A DNA stretch of 64,000 bases from Chryseobacterium sp. OSA05B (GTDB lineage: Bacteria; Bacteroidota; Bacteroidia; Flavobacteriales; Weeksellaceae): the NCBI RefSeq assembly GCF_019970065.1, contig NZ_JAHXYH010000001.1, forward strand, positions 1,364,001-1,428,000. Direction: 5' to 3'. A program made the position numbers and the translations under genes. Position 1 is the first letter of the stretch. Each line of letters starts with the position of its first letter. This document shows positions 30,438-38,307 of the stretch, one piece after another. The notes beneath the pieces are model-generated. The model had not been told where the DNA came from. It saw nothing but the letters and a program-made list of their open reading frames with translations, and ran no database searches.

Positions 30438-31121
30438 CTACAATGGGCTTAGGTAATATCCGAAACCGGAACGGGTGTGTATCAGTTTCAGTTTAAAATC
30501 TTTATCGATCTTCTTTCTCAGAAAATTGATGTAGACTTCTACGGTATTGGTATTCGTATTGAAGTTATGCTCCCATACGTGTTCGGTGATCTGCTGTTTG
30601 GAGACGGTTCTTCCCTGTGCTTCGGCAAGATAAACCAGCAGCTGAAATTCTTTTAGCGTAAGCGCGATCTCATTGCCGGCTCTGTACACCTTCTGCTCTG
30701 TTTTATTAATGATAAGGTCATCCACTCTGATGATATCCTGATCTGCCGTGTCGGATGGCGCTTTTCTCCTCAACAGCGAGTTGATTCTTAACAGCAGTTC
30801 TTCAAACTGAAAAGGTTTTACCAGATAATCGTCGGCCAGTCTTGTGAAGGCATCTTTTTTATCGGAAATATCTCCGTAGGCCGAAATAATGATGATGGGT
30901 GTATTTTTATCGAAAGAACGGATGGTCTGGCATACATCCAGCCCGTTTATTTTGGGTACATTAATATCCAGCAGATACAGGTCGTAGGTATTGTTTTTGA
31001 TCTGGCGGAGAAAGGTTTCACCGTCATATATTTTGTCACAGGTAAAGCTGTTTGATTCCAAAAACCTGCAGAGTTCTGCCGAGAGAATAAGGTCATCTTC
31101 CAATAAAAGAATATTCATCAA
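30438..31121 (-). CDS. OmpR/CusR-family response regulator
   Basis: 227 residues. The receiver domain has the acidic pair Glu8-Asp9/Asp10, phospho-acceptor Asp52 (LLDINVP), Ser80 and Lys102 (LVKPF). The winged-helix domain (VDDLIINKTEQKVYRAG, LTLKEFQLLVYLAEAQGRTV, VEVYINFLRKKID) is the OmpR/PhoB type. It is the first gene of a five-gene unit with the kinase and czcCBA. No consensus promoter was recognised upstream. Confidence 0.93.
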   Translation of the reverse strand: MMNILLLEDDLILSAELCRFLESNSFTCDKIYDGETFLRQIKNNTYDLYLLDINVPKINGLDVCQTIRSFDKNTPIIIISAYGDISDKKDAFTRLADDYLVKPFQFEELLLRINSLLRRKAPSDTADQDIIRVDDLIINKTEQKVYRAGNEIALTLKEFQLLVYLAEAQGRTVSKQQITEHVWEHNFNTNTNTVEVYINFLRKKIDKDFKLKLIHTRSGFGYYLSPL

Positions 31122-31456
31122 AAATTTATTTGATACGAATTTAACGAAAATTTTATGATTTCTGTCTACGGGTTATGATGATAAAGGAATTGAGACAGCA
31201 TTTTTAAAACTCCTTTTCATCTAAATTTACAAATACAGTCTACGATTAGTTCAGATAATTCAGAATAAAAAAGTCTCAGCAATTATTTTTAAAGTAGTAT
31301 TTAATTTTTTTAACACAAAGTTTGATTTTAATACCACATACTATAAGGTTGTAAAGAGAGAATCAATTGCATTGATTCGACTAAGTGGGCGTATGATCTA
31401 TAGGCCTATCATTCGGCGTCGTTAAATTTTAATTTTAAATTAGGAAAATTTTGGGC
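31122..31456. other. Intergenic region upstream of the response regulator, no gene seen
   Basis: About 335 AT-rich bases between the tRNA cluster terminator and the regulator gene. No TAnnTTTG element with a spaced TTTG was found on the minus strand, so the regulator promoter may be an activated one lacking consensus. Confidence 0.4.
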
Positions 31457-31483
31457 AAAAAAAATCCCGAAAGAAATTCGGGA
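31457..31483 (-). terminator. Terminator of the tRNA cluster
   Basis: TCCCGAA (31465-31471) pairs with TTCGGGA (31477-31483). On the minus strand an eight-base run of A/T-rich T follows. It ends transcription right after tRNA-Thr(GGT), where tuf would follow in the ancestral order. Confidence 0.85.
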
Positions 31484-31492
31484 AATCTGGAG

Positions 31493-31564
31493 AGCCAACT
31501 ACGGGACTTGAACCCGTGACCTCTTCCTTACCAAGGAAGCACTCTACCGCTGAGCTAAGTCGGC
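31493..31564 (-). tRNA. tRNA-Thr (anticodon GGT)
   Basis: Acceptor GCCGACT/AGTTGGC, anticodon stem CTTCC/GGAAG with loop TTGGTAA (anticodon GGT), T-arm CGGGTTCAAGTCCCG. CCA not encoded. Last tRNA of the cluster. Confidence 0.95.
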
Positions 31565-31571
31565 ACTAACT

Positions 31572-31601
31572 AAAAAAAATCACACTAATCAGCGTGATTT
31601 T
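31572..31601 (-). terminator. Terminator-like hairpin between tRNA-Gly and tRNA-Thr(GGT)
   Basis: AAAATCACACT (31576-31586) and AGCGTGATTTT (31591-31601) pair over 11 bases with one G-U on the minus strand and are followed by eight T. It may instead help tRNA end processing. Confidence 0.6.
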
Positions 31602-31606
31602 CTTTG

Positions 31607-31679
31607 AGCGGAAGACGAGGGTCGAACTCGCGACATTCAGCTTGGAAGGCTGACGCTCTACCAACTGAGCTACTTCCGC
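31607..31679 (-). tRNA. tRNA-Gly (anticodon TCC), copy B
   Basis: Acceptor GCGGAAG/CTTCCGC, anticodon stem TCAGC/GCTGA with loop CTTCCAA, T-arm GCGAGTTCGACCCTCGT. Identical to the copy at 32040-32112. Confidence 0.95.
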
Positions 31680-31713
31680 AATTTTGTTTCCAAAACTATT
31701 GGTAAACGCTTTG

Positions 31714-31744
31714 CAAATCTAGGAAAATCCTTTTAAATCTGCAA
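31714..31744 (-). promoter_or_regulatory. Candidate internal promoter before tRNA-Gly copy B
   Basis: On the minus strand: TTG (31744-31742), 20 bases, TAGATTTG (31721-31714), about 35 bases before tRNA-Gly. The same arrangement is kept in copy A although the spacer has otherwise diverged. Confidence 0.5.
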
Positions 31745-31766
31745 GACTTTTTTTAATATAAAATAG

Positions 31767-31847
31767 TGGGAAGAGCAGGATTCGAACCTGCGAAGCCGAA
31801 GCAACTGAGTTACAGTCAGTCCCATTTAGCCACTCTGGAATCTTCCC
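31767..31847 (-). tRNA. tRNA-Tyr (anticodon GTA), copy B
   Basis: 81 bases with the long variable arm of class II tRNAs; acceptor GGGAAGA/TCTTCCC, anticodon loop CTGTAAC. Identical to copy A. Confidence 0.95.
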
Positions 31848-31867
31848 AAAATATTATATTAAAATTG

Positions 31868-31941
31868 AGCCTCCAGAGGGATTCGAACCCACGACCCCGA
31901 GATTACAAATCACGTGCTCTGGCCAGCTGAGCTATGGAGGC
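31868..31941 (-). tRNA. tRNA-Thr (anticodon TGT), copy B
   Basis: Acceptor GCCTCCA/TGGAGGC, D-arm GCTC/GAGC, anticodon loop TTTGTAA (TGT). The anticodon and T stems, as read, each hold one T-T opposition. Identical to copy A. Confidence 0.9.
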
Positions 31942-32001
31942 AATTTTAAAATGTAGTCTGAATGCTTTAGAGAAAATCTACTCTATGCTTTTTCAGCTGT
32001 T

Positions 32002-32031
32002 AAAAAAAAATCACCCACATGGAGAGTGATT
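32002..32031 (-). terminator. Terminator-like hairpin after tRNA-Gly copy A
   Basis: AATCAC (32009-32014) pairs with GTGATT (32026-32031); the minus strand continues in eight or nine T. It corresponds in place to the hairpin after copy B (31576-31601), though the stem has diverged. Confidence 0.6.
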
Positions 32032-32039
32032 ATATTTTG

Positions 32040-32112
32040 AGCGGAAGACGAGGGTCGAACTCGCGACATTCAGCTTGGAAGGCTGACGCTCTACCAACTG
32101 AGCTACTTCCGC
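32040..32112 (-). tRNA. tRNA-Gly (anticodon TCC), copy A
   Basis: Same sequence as 31607-31679, with anticodon loop CTTCCAA. Part of the upstream copy of the duplicated Thr-Tyr-Gly unit. Confidence 0.95.
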
Positions 32113-32145
32113 AATTTTGTTTCCAAAATCATTGGTAACGGTCTG

Positions 32146-32176
32146 CAAATCTAAGAAAACTTCTTGAAACCTGCAA
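32146..32176 (-). promoter_or_regulatory. Candidate internal promoter before tRNA-Gly copy A
   Basis: On the minus strand: TTG (32176-32174), 20 bases, TAGATTTG (32153-32146), the counterpart of the site at 31714-31744. Confidence 0.5.
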
Positions 32177-32198
32177 GACTTTTTTTAATATAAAATAG

Positions 32199-32279
32199 TG
32201 GGAAGAGCAGGATTCGAACCTGCGAAGCCGAAGCAACTGAGTTACAGTCAGTCCCATTTAGCCACTCTGGAATCTTCCC
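32199..32279 (-). tRNA. tRNA-Tyr (anticodon GTA), copy A
   Basis: Same 81-base sequence as copy B, with long variable arm and anticodon loop CTGTAAC. Confidence 0.95.
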
Positions 32280-32297
32280 AAAAGTTTATATTAAATG

Positions 32298-32371
32298 AGC
32301 CTCCAGAGGGATTCGAACCCACGACCCCGAGATTACAAATCACGTGCTCTGGCCAGCTGAGCTATGGAGGC
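32298..32371 (-). tRNA. tRNA-Thr (anticodon TGT), copy A
   Basis: Same sequence as copy B. It is the first tRNA transcribed, about 40 bases after the predicted start of the cluster transcript. Confidence 0.9.
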
Positions 32372-32417
32372 ATAAATAAAAAGAATTCAAAAGAACGCTG
32401 TTCCCTTTTTGCGAGTG

Positions 32418-32449
32418 CAAATATAGAACGGTTTTTTTGAATTCTCAAA
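32418..32449 (-). promoter_or_regulatory. Promoter of the tRNA cluster
   Basis: On the minus strand: TTTG (32449-32446), 20 bases, TATATTTG (32425-32418), a full consensus match placed between hpf and the first tRNA. Confidence 0.72.
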
Positions 32450-32479
32450 CTTTTTTATGACTTTTTTTATCTTTTTTTC

Positions 32480-32770
32480 TTACGCCATCTCTTTTTTCTT
32501 GATTAGTAGCTTTTTAGCAGTATCAACACAAAGGTCCAAACTTTCTTCAAAAGTTTCAGATGTCTTTTTTACAACGATATCATCACCCGGAACGGCCAGG
32601 ATAAGTTCGGTAGTTTTATTGTTTCTGTCCGAAGCGTTTTCAACTTTTAGGAATACCTTACACTCATGAATTTTATCATAGAAGGTTTCCAACTTGCTTA
32701 CTTTTTTGTCAATGTGTGATTCTAATGGTTCGTGTGGAGTTAAACCAATTGAGTGAACTGTAATCTTCAT
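32480..32770 (-). CDS. hpf: Ribosome hibernation-promoting factor HPF/RaiA family
   Basis: 96 residues, the short HPF form without the C-terminal dimerisation domain. Members bind the 30S subunit at the tRNA/mRNA channel during starvation. The sequence shows the beta-alpha pattern of the family: MKITVHSIGLTPHEPLESHI, KVSKLETFYDKIHECKVFLK, LILAVPGDDIVVKK and a Lys-rich C-terminus (KKLLIKKKE). Its ATG overlaps the stop of the recombinase gene by four bases, so the two are cotranscribed. Confidence 0.92.
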   Translation of the reverse strand: MKITVHSIGLTPHEPLESHIDKKVSKLETFYDKIHECKVFLKVENASDRNNKTTELILAVPGDDIVVKKTSETFEESLDLCVDTAKKLLIKKKEMA

Positions 32771-33657
32771 AATTCTTCTTTTTTAGATGCTCGAGGGTGA
32801 GCCTGATTAAACACTTTTTTCAATTGTTCAATATTGGCATTCGTATAGACTTGAGTACTTGCAAGACTGGAATGCCCTAATATTTTTTTTACTTTGGAGA
32901 TCTCCGCCCCATTATCCAAAACATGCGTAGCAAAGCTATGCCGAAGGATGTGAGGACTTCTTTTTTCTTTCGTTGTTACAAGACTAAGGTACTTATTAAC
33001 TACCACATAAACAAATTTTTCTGAGAGTTTTTTACCCTTTTTATTGACAAAAAAATATGATTTATACGGGTCTTCCGGTTTCCTTATTTCCAAGTAACTT
33101 TCCAACAGATGAGACAGATCTTCGGAGATGGGAATAAAGCGTTCCTTATTTCCCTTTCCTATTACCCTTAGCTCGTTTCCGCCTATATTTACATACTCAA
33201 ACATCAGGCCACAAAGCTCGGCTTTACGCATTCCGGTCTGATATAGCACCTCAATAATACATTGATCAAGGAGATCATGATGCTCCGGGAGAACACGATC
33301 ACTCAGGGTCTGCATTTCTTCCTGTGAGATAGGGATCTGTTTTTCAGCATAAAACTTAAGGGAGGAGATGCTTTCTGCGGGAGAAACTTTGATTTCACCG
33401 ATTTTTAAAAGAAATAAATAAAAACTTCGAAGAGTGGATAATTTTCTGTTGATACTTCTTTTTGAAATATTATTTTCACTTAGTTCAACAATAAAATTCC
33501 TGATGACTTTTTTGTCGGCTTTGGAAATATCGTCGGAACCTTCTGTTTTGAGGTAGAAATGGGAAAAATCCTCAAGGTCTTTTTTGTAGCTTGTAACGGT
33601 ATGAGGTGAATACCTCTTCTCGAACTGTACGTATTCTATATATTTATCCAACATCAT
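32767..33657 (-). CDS. xerC: Tyrosine recombinase XerC/XerD type
   Basis: 296 residues, the usual size of chromosomal Xer recombinases that resolve chromosome dimers at dif. The N-terminal SAM-like DNA-binding domain (YIEYVQFEKRYSPHTVTSY) precedes the catalytic domain with the active-site set: Arg in YQTGMRKAELCGL, HILRH, LGHSSLASTQVYT (Tyr nucleophile). The neighbours rpsU and hpf are the usual Bacteroidetes setting for this gene, which supports a housekeeping Xer enzyme, not a phage integrase. XerC and XerD cannot be separated from sequence alone. Confidence 0.9.
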   Translation of the reverse strand: MMLDKYIEYVQFEKRYSPHTVTSYKKDLEDFSHFYLKTEGSDDISKADKKVIRNFIVELSENNISKRSINRKLSTLRSFYLFLLKIGEIKVSPAESISSLKFYAEKQIPISQEEMQTLSDRVLPEHHDLLDQCIIEVLYQTGMRKAELCGLMFEYVNIGGNELRVIGKGNKERFIPISEDLSHLLESYLEIRKPEDPYKSYFFVNKKGKKLSEKFVYVVVNKYLSLVTTKEKRSPHILRHSFATHVLDNGAEISKVKKILGHSSLASTQVYTNANIEQLKKVFNQAHPRASKKEEL

Positions 33658-33686
33658 GAAAGGTGTAAAAACAAAAATTCACCTCT

Positions 33687-33694
33687 CAAATATA
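33687..33694 (-). promoter_or_regulatory. Possible -7 element of xerC-hpf
   Basis: TATATTTG on the minus strand, about 30 bases upstream of the recombinase start. No TTTG was found at the right spacing upstream. Confidence 0.35.
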
Positions 33695-33735
33695 CGAATA
33701 TTTAAGAAGTGAATTATATGTGGTTAAGAAAAATC

Positions 33736-33933
33736 TTAAGCCTGTTCTTCCTTACTAAGGCCTCTTTGTTTGTAAGCGGCTTTCAGTCTAGATTGTCTTA
33801 AAGTTACAGAAGGCTTAATAAACGCTTGTCTAGATCTCAATTGACGAACTGTACCCGTTTTATCAAATTTTCTTTTATATTTTTTTAATGCTCTGTCGAT
33901 GGATTCCCCATCTTTTACTGGAATTATTAACAT
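33736..33933 (-). CDS. rpsU: 30S ribosomal protein S21
   Basis: 65 residues, normal for Bacteroidetes. S21 sits near the anti-Shine-Dalgarno end of 16S rRNA. Characteristic sequence: IPVKDGESIDRALKKYKRKF and a basic C-terminus (TLRQSRLKAAYKQRG). The start is the ATG at 33933, about 17 bases after the predicted transcription start. Confidence 0.97.
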   Translation of the reverse strand: MLIIPVKDGESIDRALKKYKRKFDKTGTVRQLRSRQAFIKPSVTLRQSRLKAAYKQRGLSKEEQA

Positions 33934-33956
33934 ATTTTACATCTCATTTTGGATTG

Positions 33957-33987
33957 CAAAGTTAACATTTTTTCATTAATTCACAAA
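33957..33987 (-). promoter_or_regulatory. Promoter of rpsU
   Basis: On the minus strand: TTTG (33987-33984), exactly 19 bases, TAACTTTG (33964-33957), a full consensus match close to the start codon. Confidence 0.78.
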
Positions 33988-34330
33988 TTATATTATTTAA
34001 AAATAATTTCACCGATATTATTTTAACCTAATCGATTATTTAAACGGTATTATTTAATTGTTTTTAGTGTAAAATGTTTACAATTTTAACTTAATCATCA
34101 AATTAATTTAAAATATAACCGAAATCTATTAAAATAAATTTATTTCAATAGATTTGTAATTATTAAAACTCTAAAAACCAGACTGCTATGAAACCTCAGG
34201 AAAAGAACAATCCTTTCATTCTTCCTCTTCTTTTACGTATAAGCCCCTATACTTTCTGTACTCAAACCATTCATTCATAAGGAAATAACAATTTGTTAAA
34301 AACTTTCTTTCCATAAATACTTCTTTCATT
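33988..34330. other. AT-rich region upstream of the large T9SS type B protein
   Basis: No established gene. On the plus strand there is a -7-like TAGATTTG (34149-34156) without a clear -33 partner, then a 30-codon open frame from ATG 34188 to TAA 34280 (starts MKPQEKNNPF, ends CTQTIHS). The short frame could be a leader peptide or chance. Confidence 0.3.
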
Positions 34331-37300
34331 ATGACAAGAAAACTACTCCTCTTCTTTTTATTCATTTTTTGTATATCCCTTTCTGCACAGGAAGACTGCA
34401 GCTCAGCTATAACAGTATGCGGAAACTCTAATATCAATTATACACCTTCCGGAATTGGAAATATTAACGAAGATGTGGGAGGTTGCTTATCCGGTGAACA
34501 TCATTCCGTGTGGTACAAATTTACCATTGCAACAAGCGGTACGCTTACTTTTAATCTTGTTCCTACAGGACCTGTGGATTATGATTGGGCCATTTACGGA
34601 CCCAATGCAACCTGCAACAACCTGGGGTCACCCATCCGTTGTAACGCATCCGGCGCCCTTACCAGCACGGGAATGAATATGACCAACAACAATACGACAT
34701 CAGCCGGTGGAAACACTGATCCTTACTGCCGGTATATGGATGTTGTGGCAGGGCAGACTTATTACCTCTATCTGGATAACTGGTCTACGACGGTGTATAC
34801 TTTTAACCTGACATGGGGAGGAACTGCAACATTTGTTTCTCCATTCAACAATTCTACAGCAGCTCCGAATCCGTTTATTCCACCGGGAACACCCGGCCCA
34901 AATGCCAACTCACCACGGGAAATCGGAATTTGCGGAACCACTGCTCTTTTCAACTTCACCACCTTATCCGCGGGCATATTAAATGGAAATCCTAATTTTA
35001 CGGTAACCTATTTTAATAGCGCCAATAATGCAGCCACTGGAACCAACCCTATCACAGCACCGGTTACCGTCAATACGACGACTACCTATTATTATAATAT
35101 TAATTATCACGACCCGAACAGCACAAACAGCACTATCAATGCCTGTAAACAAACCAACGCTATCGTTTTTAGAAATAAAAGTTTAACAGCAGCTATCACG
35201 TCTTCATCTACCGTTTTATGTCCGGGAGGAAATATAACCTTAACCTCAAATAATACAACCGGAAATACATGGTCTACAGGTGCCACCACACCAACGATCA
35301 CTGTAACAGCTCCCGGAACCTATACTTTAACGAGTACGAACGGGATCTGTACAAGCAACCCAGCCTCCGTTACCATTACCCAGGACACAGATCCCAGCGC
35401 AGACATAACCGGAAATCTTGTACTCTGCGAATCCACAGCCACACAGCTTACGGCTTCTTCAAACGGAACCGGAAATACTTATAGCTGGTCTACGGGTGCA
35501 ACAGGGAATACCATTTCAGTTTCGGCACCGGGAATCTATACGGTGACGGTAAAAACACCGGCCAACTGCCAGTATACAAAATCTGTAACGGTGACTCAAG
35601 GGGTCGTTCCGGTTGTTCAAAATTCAAGTTTAAGCCAATGCTCCAATTCAACGACTGCCGTTTTTGATCTTACCTCATCGCAGGCCAACATCAGCACCAC
35701 TGCCAATGTCAGTTTTGATTATTATGTCAATCAGGCGGATGCTCTTGCCGGAAATACCAATACCATTACCACTCCGGCAGCTTACAGTTCGGGAAATGCA
35801 ACTCTATATGTACGTGTAAAATCAGGAACCTGTTTTAAAGTCGCTCAATTAGAATTAAACATCACTCAATCTATCACTCCAGCCATTACGCCGTCTTCCA
35901 CAACGATATGCCATGGCGGAAATGTCACTTTAACGTCAAGTATTACAACGGGAAATACATGGTCAACCGGTGCAACAACACAATCGATCACCATTACTTC
36001 TCCCGGAACGTATAGTTTAACCAATACAAGCGGAACCTGTACAAGCAATCCTGCTTCCGTTACAATCACCCAGGAAAGCAATCCAAATGTAGAAGTTACC
36101 GGAAATTTATTACTTTGCGAATCTACGAGTACACAACTTACCGCTTCTTCAAACGGAACAGGAAATATATATACATGGTCTACAGGTACAACAGGAAATA
36201 CCATTTCTGTTACGGCACCGGGAATATATACTGTCACAGTAAAAACACCGGCCAATTGCGAATACACAAAATCTGTAACGGTAACCCAGGGCGTTGTTCC
36301 GACTGTTCAGAATTCTAGCTTAAGTCAATGCTCCAATTCAGCAACGGTTATTTTTGATCTTACCTCCGCACAACAGAACATCAGCACCACAGCATCTGTA
36401 AGTTTTGCTTATTATATCAATCAGGCGGATGCTCTCGCCGGAAATACAAACACCATTGCAAATCCCACAACTTACGCATCAGGAAACGCTACTATTTATG
36501 TCCGTGTACAATCTTCAACATGTTTTAAAGTCGCCCAATTACAGCTTTCCATCACACAATTTCCTGTACCGACCATTACGGCATCATCTACAGCAATCTG
36601 CTATGGAGGAAGCGTTACTTTAACATCAAGTAATGCCACAGGAAATACCTGGTCGACAGGAGCAACGACGCCATCCATCACAATTACCAGTCCGGGAACT
36701 TATACTTTAACCGGATCGAACGGAATATGCGCCAGTACACCAGCATCTGTGATCATTTCATCGGAAAACAATCCCAACGCAACCATCACGGGAAATCTGA
36801 CTTTCTGCCAGGGATCTTCAACAGCACTCACTGCATCGGCTCAGGGAACTGGGAATACATTTGTTTGGTCAAATGGCGTAAACGGGGCTACAAATACCAT
36901 AAATACACCAGGAACTTATACCGTTACGGTCACCACACCCGCCGGCTGCGTTTATCAAAAATCTGCGACCGTCACTATGGATGCTGCTATTATTGTTAAT
37001 ATCGCTTCTCCTACACAGATCACTTGTCCCAATCCACAGGTTACATTAAATGCTACCGCTTCGGTTTACCCACCAGGCTCTACATTTGCATGGACCGTCA
37101 GCAACGGAGGTGTTATTGTTTCGGGAGCGAATACTTTAACACCAATAGTCAACAACGGCGGAACCTATACCCTTACGATCACCAGCGCGACACCTTCAGG
37201 CTGTACCAATCAGGCTGCTGTAACGGTCATAAAAAACACCACTCAGCCTGCCATAAGTGTTTCTGCACCTAAACTTACAATCTGTCTCGGAGAATCAGTA

Positions 37301-38164
37301 ATGTTAACAGCGACAGGTGCTGCTACCTACACATGGACAGGGCTTTCCGGCAACGGAAATACACAAACTGTATCACCCACTGCTACCACAACTTATACTG
37401 TAACGGGAACCGGGGCTAATGGATGTACAACACAAACACCTGCTACCATAACGATTAAAGTGGTCCCTGAAATCGTTTCTACATTACATGATATTGAAAT
37501 CTGTAAAGGCGATAAATCCATACTGGACGCCGGAGCAGGCCTCAACTACACTTATCTCTGGAGTACCGGTGCGACAACACGCGCCATCAATGCAGAACTT
37601 GCAGGAACTTATTCTGTAACCATCAGCAACGGATTCTGTTCTAAAGTATTTACAGCTACCGTAAAATACATTGTTACTCCGGAAATCCTGAGTATTGTCT
37701 ATAAAGACCCTACTTTAACGATTAACATCAAAAACAGCGGGAGTCTTCCTGCGGAATATTCCATTGACGGAGGAGTGATCTGGCAGTCTTCCAATATATT
37801 CACCCATGTTCTGAGGAATACTCAATATTCTATCAAAGTAAGGAACAGAGGTGCATTATGTGAAACGAGCGCCACTTACTACACTTTCTTTATGTCAAAT
37901 GTAATCACTCCCAACAGCGACGGTAAAAATGATGTGATCAATTTTACTGAAATCAGCAAATATGGAAATTTTGAGGGAAGCATATTTGACAAGTATGGAA
38001 AGGCGGTTTTCAAAATCAGCACAAAAACTCCAATCTGGAATGGAAGATACCTCGACAGCCCTCTCCCTTCCGACACGTATTGGTATAGATTATTCTGGGA
38101 AGACAAGATCACTAAAAAGCCGGTCGAAATATCGGGTTGGATCCTGTTAAAAAACAGAGATTAA
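34331..38164 (+). CDS. Very large repeat-rich secreted protein with T9SS type B sorting domain
   Basis: 1277 residues. Signal peptide MTRKLLLFFLFIFCISLSAQ. Residues about 21-170 are a Cys-containing domain (DCSSAITVCGN, HHSVWYKFTI) like those at the N-terminus of other flavobacterial surface proteins. A long series of Ig-like repeats follows, with motifs such as GNTWSTGATTP and TPANCxYTKSVTVTQGV; a 230-residue unit occurs twice, plus a partial third copy. The end (SNVITPNSDGKNDVINFTEI through WEDKITKKPVEISGWILLK) is the gliding-motility-associated type B sorting domain, which usually leaves the protein attached to the cell surface and often partners with SprF-like proteins. No sprF-like gene is adjacent. 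The function is probably adhesion; this is inference. Confidence 0.9.
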   Translation: MTRKLLLFFLFIFCISLSAQEDCSSAITVCGNSNINYTPSGIGNINEDVGGCLSGEHHSVWYKFTIATSGTLTFNLVPTGPVDYDWAIYGPNATCNNLGSPIRCNASGALTSTGMNMTNNNTTSAGGNTDPYCRYMDVVAGQTYYLYLDNWSTTVYTFNLTWGGTATFVSPFNNSTAAPNPFIPPGTPGPNANSPREIGICGTTALFNFTTLSAGILNGNPNFTVTYFNSANNAATGTNPITAPVTVNTTTTYYYNINYHDPNSTNSTINACKQTNAIVFRNKSLTAAITSSSTVLCPGGNITLTSNNTTGNTWSTGATTPTITVTAPGTYTLTSTNGICTSNPASVTITQDTDPSADITGNLVLCESTATQLTASSNGTGNTYSWSTGATGNTISVSAPGIYTVTVKTPANCQYTKSVTVTQGVVPVVQNSSLSQCSNSTTAVFDLTSSQANISTTANVSFDYYVNQADALAGNTNTITTPAAYSSGNATLYVRVKSGTCFKVAQLELNITQSITPAITPSSTTICHGGNVTLTSSITTGNTWSTGATTQSITITSPGTYSLTNTSGTCTSNPASVTITQESNPNVEVTGNLLLCESTSTQLTASSNGTGNIYTWSTGTTGNTISVTAPGIYTVTVKTPANCEYTKSVTVTQGVVPTVQNSSLSQCSNSATVIFDLTSAQQNISTTASVSFAYYINQADALAGNTNTIANPTTYASGNATIYVRVQSSTCFKVAQLQLSITQFPVPTITASSTAICYGGSVTLTSSNATGNTWSTGATTPSITITSPGTYTLTGSNGICASTPASVIISSENNPNATITGNLTFCQGSSTALTASAQGTGNTFVWSNGVNGATNTINTPGTYTVTVTTPAGCVYQKSATVTMDAAIIVNIASPTQITCPNPQVTLNATASVYPPGSTFAWTVSNGGVIVSGANTLTPIVNNGGTYTLTITSATPSGCTNQAAVTVIKNTTQPAISVSAPKLTICLGESVMLTATGAATYTWTGLSGNGNTQTVSPTATTTYTVTGTGANGCTTQTPATITIKVVPEIVSTLHDIEICKGDKSILDAGAGLNYTYLWSTGATTRAINAELAGTYSVTISNGFCSKVFTATVKYIVTPEILSIVYKDPTLTINIKNSGSLPAEYSIDGGVIWQSSNIFTHVLRNTQYSIKVRNRGALCETSATYYTFFMSNVITPNSDGKNDVINFTEISKYGNFEGSIFDKYGKAVFKISTKTPIWNGRYLDSPLPSDTYWYRLFWEDKITKKPVEISGWILLKNRD
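35201..36770 (+). repeat. 690-base coding repeats inside the T9SS type B gene
   Basis: The unit beginning with the codons for SS(T/A)..(C)..GG(N/S)(I/V)TLTS starts near 35201, 35891 and 36581. The first two units are complete (230 codons) and closely similar; the third diverges after about 60 codons. Confidence 0.75.
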
Positions 38165-38173
38165 TCAATCTTC

Positions 38174-38207
38174 ACCTGCCGGCAGTAATTATTGCCGGCA
38201 GGTTTTA
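38174..38207 (+). terminator. Terminator after the T9SS type B gene
   Basis: ACCTGCCGGCA (38174-38184) and TGCCGGCAGGT (38193-38203), a perfect 11-base stem with an 8-base loop, then TTTT. Confidence 0.88.
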
Positions 38208-38283
38208 TGTATAATTTGTTTAAAAACTGAGTTTATTTTTCAAAAGCAATGCGTGACATTAACCGTATGTAAACAAAAATCTC

Positions 38284-38291
38284 TATCTTTG
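38284..38291 (+). promoter_or_regulatory. -7 element of ssrA
   Basis: TATCTTTG, a full match to TAnnTTTG, 17 bases before the mature 5' end of tmRNA. The -33 part is not obvious. Confidence 0.6.
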
Positions 38292-38307
38292 CATTCACTT
38301 TATTCAT

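Noticed and set aside
32767..33657. Phage or integron integrase marking a mobile element
   Set aside because: Length, motifs and the rpsU/hpf context fit the housekeeping Xer recombinase; no att repeats or phage genes are near.
34216..34437. Minus-strand open frame of 73 codons across the start of the T9SS type B gene
   Set aside because: Overlaps the signal peptide region of a clear gene and has a Lys/Glu-rich random look.
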